A DNA stretch of 64,000 bases from Chromobacterium alkanivorans (GTDB lineage Bacteria > Pseudomonadota > Gammaproteobacteria > Burkholderiales > Chromobacteriaceae): the NCBI RefSeq assembly GCF_016937655.1, contig NZ_JAFHKL010000005.1, positions 248,001-312,000 on the forward strand, in the 5' to 3' direction. The notes below the pieces were generated by a model. It was given only the letters and a program-made list of their open reading frames with translations, did no database searches and had not been told where the DNA came from. The position numbers were made by a program, and so were the translations under genes. Of this stretch, positions 36,076-43,509 are shown piece after piece. Each line of letters starts with the position of its first letter. The first letter of the stretch is position 1.

Positions 36076-36513
36076 ATGGAGTCCCAAGCAAATTCTAGCT
36101 TTTTGAGAACGACATTTCGATTTGTGAGCGCGGATGGGCGATCTCTGAATTTAGGTGGCGTGTTGGTGTATTCGATTGAAAAAGAATGGACTTTTTTGCC
36201 TGAAGGCGTGGGCCCCAGCCAGAATCCGGGGATAGGCAATCTTGCTATCTCCAGCCGACAGTTTGGCAGTTCCTCCAATTGCATTGTTACATTGGATATT
36301 GATCCGGTTATTGTAAATAATGTACCTTATGCGTCTGATGGGGCTAGCTTGATTTTTGGCATTGATGGCAGCAATGCTCATATCAATATTCATAAAGATG
36401 GCAGCATGGGCGTTGCCGGCATATATGGCGCTACGCCTGATATTGTGAAGTGGGAGTATGAAATTAATAAAGTGGGCGGGGAGTCTACTTTTTACTGCAA
36501 GAGCAAACGATAA
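36076..36513 (+). CDS. Hypothetical protein, beta-rich, at the end of the CDI island
   Basis: A 145-residue protein with no signal peptide or TM helix. It is rich in Gly, Ser and Asn and predicted mostly beta (LGGVLVYSIEKEWTFLPEGV, IVTLDIDPVIVNNVPYASDG, IFGIDGSNAHINIHKDGSMG). I recognise no family; the general look resembles small lectin-like or inclusion-body proteins. The start at 36076 has AAGGA seven bases upstream, and TATACT at 36050-36055 could be a -10 box, so it may have its own promoter. The frame is open upstream to 35998. AT-rich codon use matches the CDI cassettes. A strong terminator follows. Confidence 0.6.
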   Translation: MESQANSSFLRTTFRFVSADGRSLNLGGVLVYSIEKEWTFLPEGVGPSQNPGIGNLAISSRQFGSSSNCIVTLDIDPVIVNNVPYASDGASLIFGIDGSNAHINIHKDGSMGVAGIYGATPDIVKWEYEINKVGGESTFYCKSKR

Positions 36514-36565
36514 GTCAGGTGCTGGTATCGTATGATCCAGTAAGGTTTATCGGAAAATACAATGT

Positions 36566-36591
36566 AAAAAACCCGCGGAAGCGGGTTTTTT
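36566..36591. terminator. Bidirectional intrinsic terminator
   Basis: AAAAAACCCGC-GGAA-GCGGGTTTTTT: an 11-bp perfect stem with T6 on the plus strand and, read in reverse, T6 on the minus strand. It serves both the 36076 gene and the convergent outer-membrane protein gene. Confidence 0.9.
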
Positions 36592-36638
36592 AATTGCAGC
36601 CATTCATACTCAAAAACGGCTGAGCTTGGTGCGCCTTT

Positions 36639-37631
36639 TTAAAACGAGTAAATCAGCCCCACGCCCAGCGAGCGGATTTCAGCGTCGTAGAAGCTGATGT
36701 CGGCGTTGGATTTGCCGTAGGCGGCGCTGACGAAGGCGGACAGCGCTTTCTCGCCGAACAGCTGATGGCGCAGGTAGTTGAGGTCGACGGCATAGGCGTT
36801 GCTGTCGGCTTTTTTATTGCTGAACAGCGGGTTGCCCTGGTCGAAGCGCTGTTTGCGGAATTGCAGGCCGGCGCTGAAGGTGTTGAGATCGCTGCTGTAG
36901 GCGTAGTCCAGGCTCAGACCGTAGCTTTTGTTGCTCATCGCGCCGCCGTCCAGCTTGTCTTTGCCCCAGCTCAAACCGGGGGTCAGCGTTTGATTGGGGG
37001 CGAACGCCCATTCATAGCCCGCTTTCAACAAGGTGGCGTCGCCGTTGCGGTTCAGCGTGGCGCGGTCCGCCGCGCTGAGGCCGGCCACGCTCTGGCCGCT
37101 GCGCTCGTCGTCTATCTTGATGTTGCGCTGGGTCAGCTGGGCCTTGAAGCCGGTGCCCATGATGTTTTCCCAGCCCAGCAACAGGCCGGTGGATTTGCGC
37201 TTGGTGCCGTCGCGGTCCACGCCCACGGCGTAGGGGTCGGTCCAGGTGTTTTTGCTGAGGCCGCCGTAGAGCAGGCCGGCGGAGACGATGCCGTTGTTGC
37301 CCACTTGCTGGCGCACGCCCAGTTCCAGGGTGTCGTCCATGCCCAGCGGGTCGTGGATCTGGCTGTCGAACACGATCTGGGTGCGGCTGGCGGCGAAGGT
37401 GTAGCTGAGGTCCAGCACCGGCAACGCGAAGGAGTCGTTATGGGATTCCGGCGCGCTGTTCAGGCTGTTGGTTCTTTGATTTTTATCCCCCTTGAAAAGG
37501 TTGGATTTGACGCGGTTGCCGCCCACGCCCAGGCCGATGCTGCCGGAGAAGCCGTTTTCCGCCGGTATCGGGTCCGCCACTGCGAGTTGAGCCGCCAGCA
37601 AGGCGGACAAGCCCACGCATATAGTGCGCAT
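36639..37631 (-). CDS. Outer-membrane beta-barrel protein, DUF2860-like
   Basis: A 330-residue exported protein. The signal peptide is MRTICVGLSALLAAQLAVA, with cleavage before DP. The body alternates hydrophobic and polar residues in strands (SGSIGLGVGGNRVKSNLF, TGLLLGWENIMGTGFKAQLT, NTFSAGLQFRKQRFD), and it ends in an aromatic residue (GVGLIYSF), as barrel proteins do. The layout matches the DUF2860 group of outer-membrane proteins, whose function is unknown. GAGG lies nine bases before the Met at 37631; two Mets just upstream and a longer extension to 37724 are less likely. It is monocistronic with a shared terminator. Confidence 0.75.
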   Translation of the reverse strand: MRTICVGLSALLAAQLAVADPIPAENGFSGSIGLGVGGNRVKSNLFKGDKNQRTNSLNSAPESHNDSFALPVLDLSYTFAASRTQIVFDSQIHDPLGMDDTLELGVRQQVGNNGIVSAGLLYGGLSKNTWTDPYAVGVDRDGTKRKSTGLLLGWENIMGTGFKAQLTQRNIKIDDERSGQSVAGLSAADRATLNRNGDATLLKAGYEWAFAPNQTLTPGLSWGKDKLDGGAMSNKSYGLSLDYAYSSDLNTFSAGLQFRKQRFDQGNPLFSNKKADSNAYAVDLNYLRHQLFGEKALSAFVSAAYGKSNADISFYDAEIRSLGVGLIYSF

Positions 37632-37903
37632 ATTCATCATCCTCAAAATAAAAGAGCTGCCTTTGGTTTTGGCCGCCGCCGCGTCGCACGGCGTCGACTT
37701 ATGCAAAATGAATTGTTTGTCCATGTTAAGCCGGCGGCTGGCGGATTTGTCGCTCGCCGCGAAAATTTAGCCTGAGATGGCTTTGTTTTAGCTGCGGCTT
37801 GTTGCGGAATTGTCATCGTCATGGCGATTGCCTCCATGGGGAGCGGGACTATTGCAGTGCGAACTGGCGCAGCAGAATCGGCCGGTATTGTTTTGTGCAT
37901 ATC

Positions 37904-38326
37904 TTAAGTTTCTGGCGGCGTTTGACGCAAGATCTGCTGCAGCGAAGCCTCGTAGGTGTTGAGCCGGTCGATGTAGTCGAACACGTCCAGCGGCGCGATG
38001 CTCTGCGTCAGCACTTGCTCTACCAGATGAAAGAAGCCGGCCCAGCACGCGCTGGCCGCGCCGGGGGCGCTGAAGTCGACGTCTTCGGCAATGCGCGCCA
38101 GCAGAAAACGGTCCGCGCTGCCTGGGTTGTCCTGCAGGAAAACGAGGTAGTGGCCGGCGTATTCCCGTCCCAGCAGATAGGCTTGGCGGCGATCGGCAAG
38201 CGGCGGCACGTGCCAGCAGTGCGCTCTGGCTTGGCCGGGGGGCAGGGCGGCGAAGGGCAAGGCCTGGTAGGGCAGAGGCCGAGGGTCGGGATGGTAACGG
38301 CGGCGGCGAGGGAGATTGCATTTCAT
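37904..38326 (-). CDS. Small hypothetical protein downstream of a structured leader
   Basis: A 140-residue soluble protein of unknown family. The N terminus is very basic and Pro-rich (MKCNLPRRRRYHPDPRPLPY), followed by a compact domain (AYLLGREYAGHYLVFLQDNP, FLLARIAEDVDFSAPGAASA, FDYIDRLNTYEASLQQILRQ). The start at 38326 has AAGGAG eight bases upstream. The frame is open for another 127 codons upstream, but that stretch is Pro/Arg-rich and coincides with a structured, C4-RNA-like sequence, so it is not coding. Such leader-plus-small-gene units occur in phage-derived loci, suggesting a domesticated phage gene (inference). Confidence 0.6.
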   Translation of the reverse strand: MKCNLPRRRRYHPDPRPLPYQALPFAALPPGQARAHCWHVPPLADRRQAYLLGREYAGHYLVFLQDNPGSADRFLLARIAEDVDFSAPGAASACWAGFFHLVEQVLTQSIAPLDVFDYIDRLNTYEASLQQILRQTPPET

Positions 38327-38334
38327 AACGACAC

Positions 38335-38530
38335 TCCTTTGCGATGTTCTTACTCGCGGCCCCGCTCTCAGTCGGGATGGCGAGCACGTGACGGGGTTGA
38401 GAGACCGGCGCAAAGGACCCGGCAGGCCGTAAAGGCCTCCCCACCACGGCTCGCCGAAAATTGGGCGTAGCAATGGCGCCGGTTGTGGTGAACAACCGGG
38501 AATCTTTGCAGAACGGGCTCTCAATCCCGG
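38335..38530 (-). ncRNA. Structured leader, possible phage C4/Ash-type antisense RNA element
   Basis: Inverted repeats lie close together: CCGGTTGT/ACAACCGG (38479-38499), AGGCC/GGCCT (38424-38438), and CGGG/CCCG around a loop CTCTCAAT (about 38513-38528). That loop is complementary to TTGAGAG near 38395-38402, and CCCCG/CGGGG with CTCTCA/TGAGAG cross each other like a pseudoknot. Translated on the minus strand it gives WWGGLYGLPGPLRRSLNPV, resembling the W-x-G-L-x-G-x-PG...S-NPV-x-A-T pattern of proteins annotated as Ash/Icd-like, which overlap phage C4 RNAs. The strand and identity are not settled. Confidence 0.35.
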
Positions 38531-38724
38531 TGCCTGTAATCTCAAGCACGGCCGCATTATTGCCGGCCCGCGGCGGGCTAGGCAAGCGCGGCGTTCGCCG
38601 GGCGCAGGGGGAGATGGGGCGGGCGTGGAGCCTTTGGGACGGGTTTGGGACGACGGGCGGGCGGGAGCTGGAAATATTGGTGGTAGTATTGAACGATCAG
38701 CAACCATGCCGCGAAAGGGCTGGC

Positions 38725-39363
38725 ATGACGAGGATTCGCCGCTTTGCCTGGCTGGTGCCGCTGTTGCTGGCCTTGCCCGCTTGTTCGCAACAACGCTCCG
38801 CCGACGGTACGCTCAAACGCCAGCTGGATTTGCAGGAGGCGCTGGCTTTCGTGCATCAGGACGTGCCGCTGGCCGGCAATCACCTAGTGCTGCGCTCTTC
38901 TCTGGGCGGGCGCTTCGAGCTTAAATTCTACGATAGGCAACTGGTGGCCCCGCTGGACGCGCAATGGAAGCGGGTGCGCATCGTGGACGCCCGCGTGGTT
39001 GGCAAGGACGCGTTGGTGTTGCTGCGCGCGGACGATGCGGAGTGCGCGCCGGCTTACCGCCTGCTGCAAGTGCGCGACTACCGGGTGCGCAGCTGGACCC
39101 TGGTGGCCAGCTGCAATCAGGAGGAGACGATGACGGTGGACGAGGACGGCGGCGCGTGGCGCGCGCGTCAGGCGCGCAATCGCTTGAACGCGATGGTGTG
39201 GACCTGGCGCGGCGGCGAGCTGGAGGCCAGGCTGGAGCGCCCGGCCTCGGCCTATGATTCGCCGCGGACGCTTTCCCGCGGCGGCGGGCGGGTCGCGCGC
39301 GGTCCGCGCGGCGGCCGCGGCGAGATGCCGGACAGCGAGCGCGGGCTGCCTCCGGCGGAGTAG
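38725..39363 (+). CDS. Putative lipoprotein of unknown function
   Basis: A 212-residue lipoprotein. The signal peptide MTRIRRFAWLVPLLLALPAC has the lipobox L-P-A-C with Cys20, and Ser/Gln at +2/+3 would send it to the outer membrane by the Lol rule. The mature part has a beta-rich domain (NHLVLRSSLGGRFELKFYDR, RIVDARVVGKDALVLLRADD) with a probable Cys pair (AECAPA and VASCNQ). A low-complexity Arg/Gly tail ends it (RGGGRVARGPRGGRGE). AAAGGG precedes the ATG; a longer frame to 38461 runs through the structured leader. No family recognised. Confidence 0.7.
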   Translation: MTRIRRFAWLVPLLLALPACSQQRSADGTLKRQLDLQEALAFVHQDVPLAGNHLVLRSSLGGRFELKFYDRQLVAPLDAQWKRVRIVDARVVGKDALVLLRADDAECAPAYRLLQVRDYRVRSWTLVASCNQEETMTVDEDGGAWRARQARNRLNAMVWTWRGGELEARLERPASAYDSPRTLSRGGGRVARGPRGGRGEMPDSERGLPPAE

Positions 39364-39370
39364 GCGCTTA

Positions 39371-39482
39371 GACCCGCTAACAAAACCCCTGATCCCGCGT
39401 TGCGTCTCCTTGTCGTACGACTTTTACTGCCTGCGTCGGCGCGCCTTGGCTCAGGTGCGCTGCGCGGTTTTGTTAGCGGCTC
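39371..39482. mobile_element. Second MITE family, 112 bp, ends GA(C/G)CCGCTAACAAAACC
   Basis: Inverted ends GACCCGCTAACAAAACC (left) and, read inward, GAGCCGCTAACAAAACC (right), flanked by TTA on both sides (39368-39370 and 39483-39485). The interior is unlike the stop-codon MITE, but the GA start and TNA duplication match, so both probably depend on IS5-type transposases. Its right TTA is also the left flank of MITE copy D. There is no ORF. Confidence 0.75.
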
Positions 39483-39486
39483 TTAC

Positions 39487-39628
39487 GTACGTGTTTACGA
39501 TCTCGCGAGCTAAGGCGAGACAAGGCGTTGCGACTGAGAAAGCGGAATGTACGCGTGGTACATGAGCATTTCGAAACGGTACTCACCGTGCCACGTCTCA
39601 CGACGCGCGGCAGATCGTAAACAGGCTC
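39487..39628 (-). mobile_element. Stop-codon MITE, copy D (142 bp)
   Basis: The end next to the gene, read inward, is GAGCCTGTTTACGATC, and the far end is GTACGTGTTTACGATC. TTA flanks both sides (39483-39485, then one extra C, and 39629-39631). The 39629-39631 TTA is the complement of the TAA stop of the secretin-N-domain gene. The terminator-like hairpin of copy B is disrupted here. It is oriented as in copies A, B and E with respect to its stop codon. Confidence 0.8.
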
Positions 39629-40441
39629 TTACTGCGCCGGCGTCACTCTCACCTTGATGCTGCGCTCCAGTTGCACATTGCTGCGGCTGACGCCGATGAG
39701 CACGGTTTCCTGGCCGCTTTGGTCGCGGCCGATGCCGCCCACAGTCAACCATTCTCCTACAGCGCCTTCCACGGTGGTGGCCAGTTTGGCGCTGTCCAGG
39801 TTCTGGCCGTTGAAGGCTTGCTGGCTGGCTGCCAGTTCCAGCGTCACGCGCTGGCCGTGCAGCCGCGGTCGGGCGTAGAAGCCGGTGACGGCGTCCTGGT
39901 AGCGCACGCCCACTACTGGCCGGCCGTCGGCGCCGAACATCAGCCAGGGCAGCGGCCGGCTGCTGCCTATCTCGATGAAGCCGGTCTTGCCGTCCAGCAT
40001 GCGCAGCGCCTGGCTAGCCTGCAGCCGGGTATTGGACTGGCTGGCGCCGCCGGCGATCACCACCTGGCTGCCGGGGCGCACCGTCATCGGCTTGCCGGTG
40101 CTGATGCTGTAACCGCCGCCCTGAACCTGGCCGCCTAGCTGCACCGCGGATTTGCTTTCGCGGCTGACGCCGTCCTGGGTCACTTCCACCAGCAAGGACG
40201 AGGATTTGACGTCCAGTTGGCGGATCAGCCGGCGCAGTTCGGCGCTGCGACCGGGCGGGGCGTCCAGGATCAGCTGGTTGCCCAGCGCGCCCAATTTTTC
40301 GCCGTCGCGCAGCTGCGGTCGCAGGGCGGCGGCCACTTCGTCGCCGTCGCGCCAGTTGAGGGTGATGACGTCGGCGGCGTTGGCCGCGGCGGCCAGGCCG
40401 AGCAAGGCGGCCGCAAAGAGGTTCTTCTTGTTTGATTTCAT
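39629..40441 (-). CDS. Exported protein with secretin N-domain (NolW-like), no secretin barrel
   Basis: A 270-residue protein with signal peptide MKSNKKNLFAAALLGLAAAANA. Residues about 25-80 look like a secretin short N-domain (VITLNWRDGDEVAAALRPQL, LILDAPPGRSAELRRLIRQL, DVKSSSLLVEV), as in GspD/PilQ. The rest is beta-rich (GFIEIGSSRPLPWL, VTLELAASQQAF) but lacks the secretin pore domain, and no secretion genes are nearby. It starts one base after the ubiB stop with AAGGA inside ubiB, so it is translationally linked to ubiB. It may be a periplasmic partner of a secretin encoded elsewhere. Its stop is supplied by the MITE D target. Confidence 0.7.
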   Translation of the reverse strand: MKSNKKNLFAAALLGLAAAANAADVITLNWRDGDEVAAALRPQLRDGEKLGALGNQLILDAPPGRSAELRRLIRQLDVKSSSLLVEVTQDGVSRESKSAVQLGGQVQGGGYSISTGKPMTVRPGSQVVIAGGASQSNTRLQASQALRMLDGKTGFIEIGSSRPLPWLMFGADGRPVVGVRYQDAVTGFYARPRLHGQRVTLELAASQQAFNGQNLDSAKLATTVEGAVGEWLTVGGIGRDQSGQETVLIGVSRSNVQLERSIKVRVTPAQ

Positions 40442-40442
40442 G

Positions 40443-42125
40443 TCACAAATCCTTGCCGGAGCGCCAGATGGCCCAGACCAGCCACACGCTGTTGAACATG
40501 GCCAGCATGAAGCCGACGAAGCCGAAGAAGGGCAGGCCGAACAGCTTGGGGCCGGCGTTGACGGTCATCACGATGGAGGAGCCGATGATCAGACAGCCGG
40601 TGACGATGCCCATGGTCAGCCGGTTGGTGCTGCGGTCCAGCTGACGGCCGAAGCTGTCCAGCCGCTGCAAATCAAGGTTGACGCGGAATTTGCCGTGGCG
40701 CATGTCCTTGCCCATGCGCATCAGGTCGCGCGGCAGGCTGGAGAGCATGGCCAGCGCTTCGCCCAGCGAGTGGCGGCCGCGCTTGAGCAGGGCCGCCGGG
40801 TGGTAGCGGGCGATGGAAAGCTCGCGCACGAAGGGGGTGATGTGGGCGATGAGCTGGAAGTCCGGGTCCAGCTGTCGGCCCAGGCCTTCCAGGGTGATCA
40901 GCGCCTTGAACAGCATGGCCATGTCCGGCGGCAGCAGGATGGAGTGGTCGCGGATCAGCGCCATGATGTCGGCGATCAGCTGGCTGATGTTGATGCCCTT
41001 GAGGGGAACATGTTCGTACTGGAACAGGAATTCGCCCACGTCGTGGGCGAATTGGCGTTCGTTGACCGGGGTGTTGCCGGTCCATTCGATCAGCACGTCG
41101 ATGATGCCGGCCTCGTCGCGGTTGGCCACGGCGGCGAGCAGGTCGACGATTTCGTCGCGGCGGCCGTGGCTGATGCGGCCCACCATGCCGAAGTCGATGA
41201 AGGCGATGCGGTGTTCAGGCAGGAAGAAGACGTTGCCCGGATGCGGGTCCGCGTGGAAGAAGCCGTGGATCAAGATCATCTTCAGCACCGCGTCCGCGCC
41301 GCGCTGGGCCAGCAGCACCGGGTCCAGGCCGCTGTCGGCCAGTTGTTCCAGCCGGGCGGCCGGCACGCCGGCGATGTAGTCCTGCACGTTGACGGCGGCG
41401 TTGGTGTAGTCCCAGTAAACCTTGGGCACTTGCACTTCCGGATCGTCGGCGAAGTCGCGGGCGAAACGCTCGGAGTTGCGCGCTTCCACCGCCAGGTCCA
41501 TTTCCCGCTTCAACGAGCGGGCGAACTGGCCGACGATTTCCACCGGCTGAAAGCGGCGCACGTCGGGAAACTCCAGTTCCAGCAGGCCGGCCAGGTGATT
41601 GAGGATGCGCAGGTCCGCTTCCACCTTGTCCACAATGCCGGGGCGGCGCAGCTTGACCGCCACGTCGCTGCCGTCGTGCAGGGTGGCGCGGTGCACCTGG
41701 GCGATGGAGGCGGAGCCTATGGGGTTGAAGTCGAAGTGGGCGAACACGGCTTCCGGCTCGTCGCCCAGCGCGGCCTTGACCAGGCGGCGCACCGCTTCCG
41801 GTCGCACCGGCGGCACTTTGTTCTGCAGCTTTTCGAATTCGGTGATCCAGTCCGGCGGAAACACATCCACGCGGGTGGAGAGAATCTGGCCCAGCTTGAT
41901 GAAGGTGGGGCCCAGTTCTTCAAAGGCGAGGCGCACGCGCACCGGGGTGGGCGGGCGGTTTTCCGGCTCCGGCAGGTTGAGGTTCAGCCATTGACCGGCT
42001 TTTTCCACCGCGCGCGGTAATTTTAGCCTTTGGGCGAATTCGCCCAGGCCGTGACGGATCAGGATGCCGCTGATTTCCTTCAGTCGCGGCAGGTCGCGCA
42101 TGGCGATCAGAGTTTCTCTCAGCAT
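40443..42125 (-). CDS. ubiB: UbiB/AarF atypical kinase, ubiquinone biosynthesis accessory protein
   Basis: A 560-residue ABC1/UbiB-family membrane-associated ATPase needed for aerobic ubiquinone synthesis. The family KxGQ motif is in FIKLGQILSTR, the Ala-rich nucleotide loop in PIGSASIAQVHRA, and the catalytic Lys in VAVKLRRPG. The catalytic loop is HADPHPGNVFF and the metal-binding DFG is in AFIDFGMVGR. Two TM helices close the protein (MGIVTGCLIIGSSIVMTVNA and FFGFVGFMLAMFNSVWLVWAI). No ubiE or ubiJ lies upstream here, so it is separated from the usual ubi operon. It is followed immediately by the secretin-N-domain gene. Confidence 0.92.
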   Translation of the reverse strand: MLRETLIAMRDLPRLKEISGILIRHGLGEFAQRLKLPRAVEKAGQWLNLNLPEPENRPPTPVRVRLAFEELGPTFIKLGQILSTRVDVFPPDWITEFEKLQNKVPPVRPEAVRRLVKAALGDEPEAVFAHFDFNPIGSASIAQVHRATLHDGSDVAVKLRRPGIVDKVEADLRILNHLAGLLELEFPDVRRFQPVEIVGQFARSLKREMDLAVEARNSERFARDFADDPEVQVPKVYWDYTNAAVNVQDYIAGVPAARLEQLADSGLDPVLLAQRGADAVLKMILIHGFFHADPHPGNVFFLPEHRIAFIDFGMVGRISHGRRDEIVDLLAAVANRDEAGIIDVLIEWTGNTPVNERQFAHDVGEFLFQYEHVPLKGINISQLIADIMALIRDHSILLPPDMAMLFKALITLEGLGRQLDPDFQLIAHITPFVRELSIARYHPAALLKRGRHSLGEALAMLSSLPRDLMRMGKDMRHGKFRVNLDLQRLDSFGRQLDRSTNRLTMGIVTGCLIIGSSIVMTVNAGPKLFGLPFFGFVGFMLAMFNSVWLVWAIWRSGKDL

Positions 42126-42354
42126 CGGTTCTGCCTTGTGGGCATTGGGTTTTTACTCAAAAACAAAGGCTTGCCGTCCGGGCGCGCCGGCGCCGTCCCG
42201 CCGCGCGGTTTTGTCGTCGGCCATGCCAATGCGATGGATTGTACGCCATTAGTGCCGGCTGTCTTGTCCAAGGTTCAAGCGGGCCGGCCCAAAGCGCTGG
42301 AAACGGCCGGGCTGCGGCTTTACACTACCGCCCCCGTCCGATAGAGTTCGGCCT
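42126..42354. promoter_or_regulatory. Divergent promoter region, ubiB / NlpC peptidase
   Basis: A 229-bp non-coding spacer between divergent starts. TTTACACTACC near 42322 could hold a promoter for the peptidase gene; no operator or hairpin is evident. Confidence 0.35.
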
Positions 42355-43134
42355 ATGAAATTGCAACTCCGCTTAATGACTCTGGTGCTGGCGGGCTTTA
42401 TGGTATTCGCTGAAGCGGCGCCGGAAAAGGCCCCTCCGGAAGGGCGCCCCGCGGCGGAAGCTAGCGCGCAGTCCGGCCAGGACGATCCCATATCCAAATT
42501 CTCCTCCCCCGCGGAAGACGCGGTGGGGGATTTGTTGTTGCAAGCCATGAGCCTCTTGGGCGTGGCCTATCGTTTCGGCGGCAATTCGCCGGAAAACGGC
42601 CTGGATTGCAGCGGCTTTATCCGCTATGTGTTTCAAAAATCCCTGAAAGTGAATCTGCCGCGCACTTCCGCCGAAATGGCCCGCGTGGGGAAATCCATCA
42701 ATCGCAGCGAACTCGTGCCCGGCGATCTGGTCTTTTTCAACACCCGCGGCTTCAGCTATTCCCATGTCGGCATGTATATGGGCAACGGCAAGTTCATTCA
42801 CGCGCCGCGCACCGGCAAGAACATCGAAGTGGCCAATATCAACCAGAGCTACTGGAACGGCCGCTTCAACGGCGCGCGGCGGGTGAACCGCAGCACGGCG
42901 GCGCAATCGGCTGACACCTCGGACGATCTGAACGTGGCGGCGCCGACGCGCAAGGCCGCGGCGGAAAGTGCTCCGGCGACGAAATGCCGCAAGGGCAAGA
43001 AGTGCAAGCCGGAGGCCGCCGCCAAAAAGGGCGGCAAGGCCGAAGCCAAGAAGTCGGGCAAGAGCGGCGGCAAGGCGGCGGCGAAGAAGGGCGGCAAGGC
43101 CTCCGCCGGCGCCAAGAAAAAAGCCAAGCGTTGA
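42355..43134 (+). CDS. NlpC/P60 cell-wall peptidase with Lys/Ala/Gly-rich tail
   Basis: A 259-residue exported endopeptidase that should cut gamma-D-Glu to diaminopimelate bonds in peptidoglycan stem peptides. The signal peptide is residues 1-21. The catalytic triad of the family is complete: Cys85 in LDCSGFIRYVF, His137 in SYSHVGMYMG and His149 in FIHAPRTG. From about residue 205 the protein is a repetitive basic tail of K, A and G (KCRKGKKCKPEAAAKKGGKA...), unusual for this family and resembling histone-H1-like tails. It may bind anionic wall polymers or DNA. It is divergent from ubiB. Confidence 0.88.
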   Translation: MKLQLRLMTLVLAGFMVFAEAAPEKAPPEGRPAAEASAQSGQDDPISKFSSPAEDAVGDLLLQAMSLLGVAYRFGGNSPENGLDCSGFIRYVFQKSLKVNLPRTSAEMARVGKSINRSELVPGDLVFFNTRGFSYSHVGMYMGNGKFIHAPRTGKNIEVANINQSYWNGRFNGARRVNRSTAAQSADTSDDLNVAAPTRKAAAESAPATKCRKGKKCKPEAAAKKGGKAEAKKSGKSGGKAAAKKGGKASAGAKKKAKR

Positions 43135-43167
43135 TTGGCGGCTTAAGCTGATAAGGATGCAGGAACG

Positions 43168-43192
43168 ACATTGCCCGCGTTGCGGGCAATGT
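43168..43192. terminator. 11-bp hairpin after the NlpC gene
   Basis: ACATTGCCCGC-GTT-GCGGGCAATGT, perfect arms with a 3-base loop, 34 bases after the stop codon. Only GCTTT follows, so termination strength is uncertain. It also precedes the small 43209 gene by 16 bases. Confidence 0.6.
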
Positions 43193-43208
43193 GCTTTGGA
43201 GCGAGACG

Positions 43209-43430
43209 ATGGCATTGAAAGTGGACATACCGGTGTGGAAAGACCCGCAAGGCAATGTGGTGGCTTGCGTGGAAAAACTGAAAGTGATGCAGGAGAACCT
43301 GGAGGAGCTGGCCCAGCTGGCGCAGGACGCGCTGGAAGACGCGGTGCTGATGGGCTGCGACGAGGGTCAGGTGAAGGATTTCCTGGTTCAGGTGATGCAA
43401 AGCCTGCACAACCCCTATCAAGGGCGCTGA
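43209..43430 (+). CDS. Small conserved hypothetical protein (73 aa)
   Basis: A 73-residue acidic cytosolic protein, MALKVDIPVWKDPQGNVVAC at the N terminus and then a long helical region (KLKVMQENLEELAQLAQDAL) ending VMQSLHNPYQGR. I recognise no named family. It looks like a helix-hairpin protein and is fully coding in style (normal GC3). GGAG lies upstream of the ATG; an earlier in-frame start at 43191 falls in the preceding hairpin. It precedes lolC by 79 bases. Confidence 0.7.
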   Translation: MALKVDIPVWKDPQGNVVACVEKLKVMQENLEELAQLAQDALEDAVLMGCDEGQVKDFLVQVMQSLHNPYQGR

Positions 43431-43509
43431 GCGCCGTTTTCATCCACCCCCTCGGGTTGGCCGCCGCGCGCGGCGAGCCCGCGACTCGCTCCGGAAAGGG
43501 GCTTTTTTG

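Noticed and set aside
38327-38707. Extension of the 140-residue gene by 127 codons upstream
   Set aside because: The extension is Pro/Arg-rich, overlaps a structured non-coding region, and AAGGAG marks the start at 38326.
43440-43509. Terminator just before lolC (GGGGCTTTTTT)
   Set aside because: The pairing AGCCC/GGGCT is only five bases around an 18-base loop, and AAAGGGG is better explained as the lolC ribosome binding site.
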